DNA of 8,897 nt from a bacterium (GTDB taxonomy: Bacteria; JAHJDO01). A program made the position numbers and the translations under genes. The DNA lies in contig JAGMBN010000046.1 in NCBI GenBank assembly GCA_023129655.1, forward strand, positions 1-8,897, given 5' to 3'. Shown piece after piece: positions 7,241 to 8,897 of this stretch. The stretch's first letter is position 1; the number at the start of each line of letters is the position of its first letter. Under the pieces are notes generated by a model, which worked only from the letters and a program-made list of their open reading frames with translations, did no database searches and had not been told where the DNA came from.

Positions 7241-7921
7241 ATGATGATAAAAATAGCGCCTTCAATCCTTTCTGCGGATTTTTCAAGGCTTGAGCAAGAG
7301 GTGTATAGAGCTGAGGTGGCAGGAGCGGATCTTATACACATTGATGTTATGGACGGACATTTTGTTCCTAACATAACAATAGGGCCAGTAGTAGTAAAAT
7401 CTATAAGAAGCAAGATTAACATTCCACTTGATGTGCATTTGATGATTGAAAACCCGGACAAATACATAGATGCTTTTGCAGAGGCAGGCGCAGATATTAT
7501 AACTGTTCATGTTGAAGCGTGTACGAACTTACAGAAAACTCTTGATCATATACGAAAATTCTCTAAAACAGTCGGAGTTTCACTTAACCCTTCTACGCCT
7601 ATTGTGCGTATAGAACACGTTCTGAAACAGGTTGATATGGTTCTGCTTATGACTGTTAATCCAGGATTTGGCGGTCAGAGATTCATCAGGTCTGTTTTGC
7701 CAAAAATAGAAGAGCTTAGACAGATGATAGATAAGGCAGGGTTACCTATTGATATAGAGGTAGATGGCGGTATAGACGAAACTACAGCAGCAGATGTTGT
7801 AAAAGCAGGCGCGAACATACTGGTTGCCGGAACAGCTGTTTTTAAAGCACCTGATATGGAGAAAGCAATTGCACAACTACGCAAAAGTCCCCCTTTGAAG
7901 GGGGATTCAGGGGGATGTTGA
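7241..7921 (+). CDS. rpe: Ribulose-phosphate 3-epimerase
   Basis: 226-aa cytosolic TIM-barrel enzyme interconverting D-ribulose 5-phosphate and D-xylulose 5-phosphate (pentose phosphate and Calvin-type pathways). Family landmarks are all present: APSILSADF at 6-14; IDVMDGHFVPN at 34-44, with H33 and D35 as metal ligands and D35 as an acid/base; DVHLMIENP at 64-72 (H66, metal); NPGFGGQ at 140-146 (phosphate loop); VDGGI at 174-178 (D175, second acid/base); and a phosphate-binding AGTAVF near 196-201. ATG 7241 is preferred over the adjacent in-frame ATG 7244 because AGGAG (7227-7231) lies 9 nt before it. The normal enzyme appears to end near residue 215. The last 11 or so residues (SPPLKGDSGGC) come from a C/G-rich palindromic repeat and are probably a harmless tail. 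ffh follows after 4 bp, indicating co-transcription. Confidence 0.98.
   Translation: MMIKIAPSILSADFSRLEQEVYRAEVAGADLIHIDVMDGHFVPNITIGPVVVKSIRSKINIPLDVHLMIENPDKYIDAFAEAGADIITVHVEACTNLQKTLDHIRKFSKTVGVSLNPSTPIVRIEHVLKQVDMVLLMTVNPGFGGQRFIRSVLPKIEELRQMIDKAGLPIDIEVDGGIDETTAADVVKAGANILVAGTAVFKAPDMEKAIAQLRKSPPLKGDSGGC
7888..7915 (+). repeat. C/G-rich palindromic repeat at the rpe-ffh junction
   Basis: TCCCCCTTTGAAGGGGGA (7888-7905) is a palindrome with 8-bp arms, followed by a second copy of the AGGGGGA half (7909-7915). I recognise this C5-TTTGAA-G5 type as a dispersed repeat in many genomes. It encodes the tail SPPLKGDSGGC of Rpe and provides the purine-rich ribosome binding site for ffh. There is no T-run after it, so it is not a typical intrinsic terminator. 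Confidence 0.75.
7909..7915 (+). promoter_or_regulatory. Ribosome binding site of ffh, supplied by a repeat
   Basis: AGGGGGA, 10 nt before ATG 7926 and inside the last codons of rpe. It is the 3' half-copy of the C/G-rich palindrome, so the 5' stem can compete for it through CCCCC at 7889-7893. Confidence 0.6.
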
Positions 7922-7925
7922 GTTA

Positions 7926-8897
7926 ATGTTTGAAGTAATATCAGAGAAGTTTCAGAACATATTTCGCAATCTTAGAAAGCCGGGCAGACTTACAGAAGAT
8001 AACATAAAGGCAGCGTTACGGGAAGTGCAGCTTATTCTCCTTGAAGCTGATGTTAATTATAAGGTTGTTAAAGAGTTTATAAGAAATATCAGTGAAAAAG
8101 CGGTTGGGCAGCAAGTACTTAGAAGTCTTCAGCCGGGGCAGCAGGTTATAAAAGTAGTGCATGAAGAACTGATCAATCTTCTGGGAAAATCAGCCAGCGG
8201 CATAAATGTAGTAGAAGCGCAGCCTATGGTTATAATGATAGTTGGTTTGCAGGGAGGAGGAAAAACAACAACAGTCGGCAAACTTGCGAAATATTTCGCA
8301 AAACAGAATTATCAGTGCTCTCTAACAGCAGCGGATATATACAGACCTGCTGCAGTGAAACAGCTGGAAGTTCTTGGAAATCAATTAAATATACCTGTTT
8401 TTTCCGGGGGCAATGATCCTGTAAAGATTGCAACTGATTCTGTTAAACTTGCTTCCAGAGACAACAAGGATATTGTTATTATTGATACGGCAGGCAGGCT
8501 TCATATTGATGAGAAACTGATGAAAGAGCTGGTAGATATGAAAAAGGCTATAGGAGCGCATGAGGTTCTGTTGGTAGCAGATGCTATGACAGGTCAGGAC
8601 GCAGTGAATATAGCAAGGGAATATCAGGATATTCTGGGAATAGACGGCGTAATTCTTACAAAGATGGATGGAGATGCCAGAGGCGGCGCAGCAATATCTT
8701 TATGCGCTGTTACAGGCAAGCCTGTGAAATTTATTGGAAATGGCGAGAAACTGGATAATCTGGAATTATTTTATCCGGATAGAATGGCATCCAGAATACT
8801 GGGAATGGGAGATATTCTTAGCTTAATTGATAAGGCGGAGTTCAAAGATAAAGCTGAACAGGAAAAAGCGCTTGAGAAGAAAATGAGAAAAGAAACC
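7926..8897 (+). CDS. ffh: Signal recognition particle protein Ffh, 3' end outside window
   Basis: The first 324 codons are present and open to the window edge. Ffh is the SRP54-type GTPase that binds 4.5S/6S RNA and signal sequences and docks with FtsY at the membrane. The N domain (four-helix bundle, about 1-95) contains LREVQLILLEADVN (31-44). The G domain carries the P-loop GLQGGGKTTT (107-116; commonly GLQGAGKTTT or GLQGSGKTTT), the insertion-box region with AADIYRPAAVKQL (135-147), DTAGR (187-191), ADAMTGQD (218-225), TKMDGDARGG (245-254) and a GNGEKLDNLELF closing motif (271-282, often GxGEKxDDLEPF). The sequence stops in the charged linker before the methionine-rich M domain, so roughly 120 residues are missing. 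ATG 7926 gives the standard N-terminus and has AGGGGGA (7909-7915) 10 nt upstream. It sits 4 bp after rpe. Confidence 0.97.
   Translation, partial: MFEVISEKFQNIFRNLRKPGRLTEDNIKAALREVQLILLEADVNYKVVKEFIRNISEKAVGQQVLRSLQPGQQVIKVVHEELINLLGKSASGINVVEAQPMVIMIVGLQGGGKTTTVGKLAKYFAKQNYQCSLTAADIYRPAAVKQLEVLGNQLNIPVFSGGNDPVKIATDSVKLASRDNKDIVIIDTAGRLHIDEKLMKELVDMKKAIGAHEVLLVADAMTGQDAVNIAREYQDILGIDGVILTKMDGDARGGAAISLCAVTGKPVKFIGNGEKLDNLELFYPDRMASRILGMGDILSLIDKAEFKDKAEQEKALEKKMRKET

Noticed and set aside
7888..7920. C/G-rich hairpin as an intrinsic terminator after rpe
   Set aside because: No T-run follows, it lies inside the rpe coding sequence and ffh starts 4 bp after the rpe stop.
1..8897. CRISPR array, tRNA, rRNA or transposase gene
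   Set aside because: No regularly spaced identical repeats, no recognisable tRNA or rRNA segments and no transposase motifs were seen. The palindromes differ from one another and are irregularly spaced.

Overview
The window looks like a piece of an AT-rich bacterial chromosome from an uncultivated, probably Gram-negative-type lineage. Two very long exported TPR/transglutaminase-like proteins, a plain rpe-ffh housekeeping pair and many short palindromic repeats inside coding sequence recall candidate phyla such as Omnitrophota. That placement is an impression from style, not a sequence match.

Layout. Minus strand, 7047 to 1: two tandem genes, read right to left, for large paralogous exported proteins. 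Both have the order export signal, N-terminal helical/TPR segment, beta-sandwich module with an IGPF motif, TPR array, DUF3857-like domain, transglutaminase-like domain, C-terminal beta region. The upstream copy (3328-7047, 1239 aa) is complete and has a full Cys-His-Asp triad. The downstream copy (1-3331) starts inside the stop codon of the first (ATGA overlap), stays open for 1110 codons and runs off the left edge. It has lost the Cys and His but kept the Asp, so it looks like a pseudoenzyme partner. A 193-bp divergent spacer (7048-7240) holds candidate promoters in both directions. Plus strand, 7241 to 8897: rpe (ribulose-phosphate 3-epimerase), then 4 bp later ffh (SRP GTPase), cut by the right edge inside the linker to its M domain.

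The most unusual feature is the density of palindromic repeats, most of them translated. Five short hairpins begin with GTAG on the minus strand (949-973, 3210-3233, 3253-3281, 5605-5629, 7201-7223). Their stems differ completely between copies but stay self-complementary. Four lie in frame inside the two large genes and one is in the rpe leader. A 97-bp imperfect palindrome of the GTCATTGCGAG type (2324-2420) is translated through without a stop. A C/G-rich palindrome (7888-7915) forms the last residues of Rpe and also the ribosome binding site of ffh. The GTAG foot beside a hairpin resembles REP/SMAG elements handled by RAYT (TnpA-REP) transposases. No such transposase gene is in the window.

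The two halves of the window are functionally separate: an envelope or extracytoplasmic protein pair of unknown substrate, and a housekeeping operon for pentose-phosphate metabolism and protein targeting.
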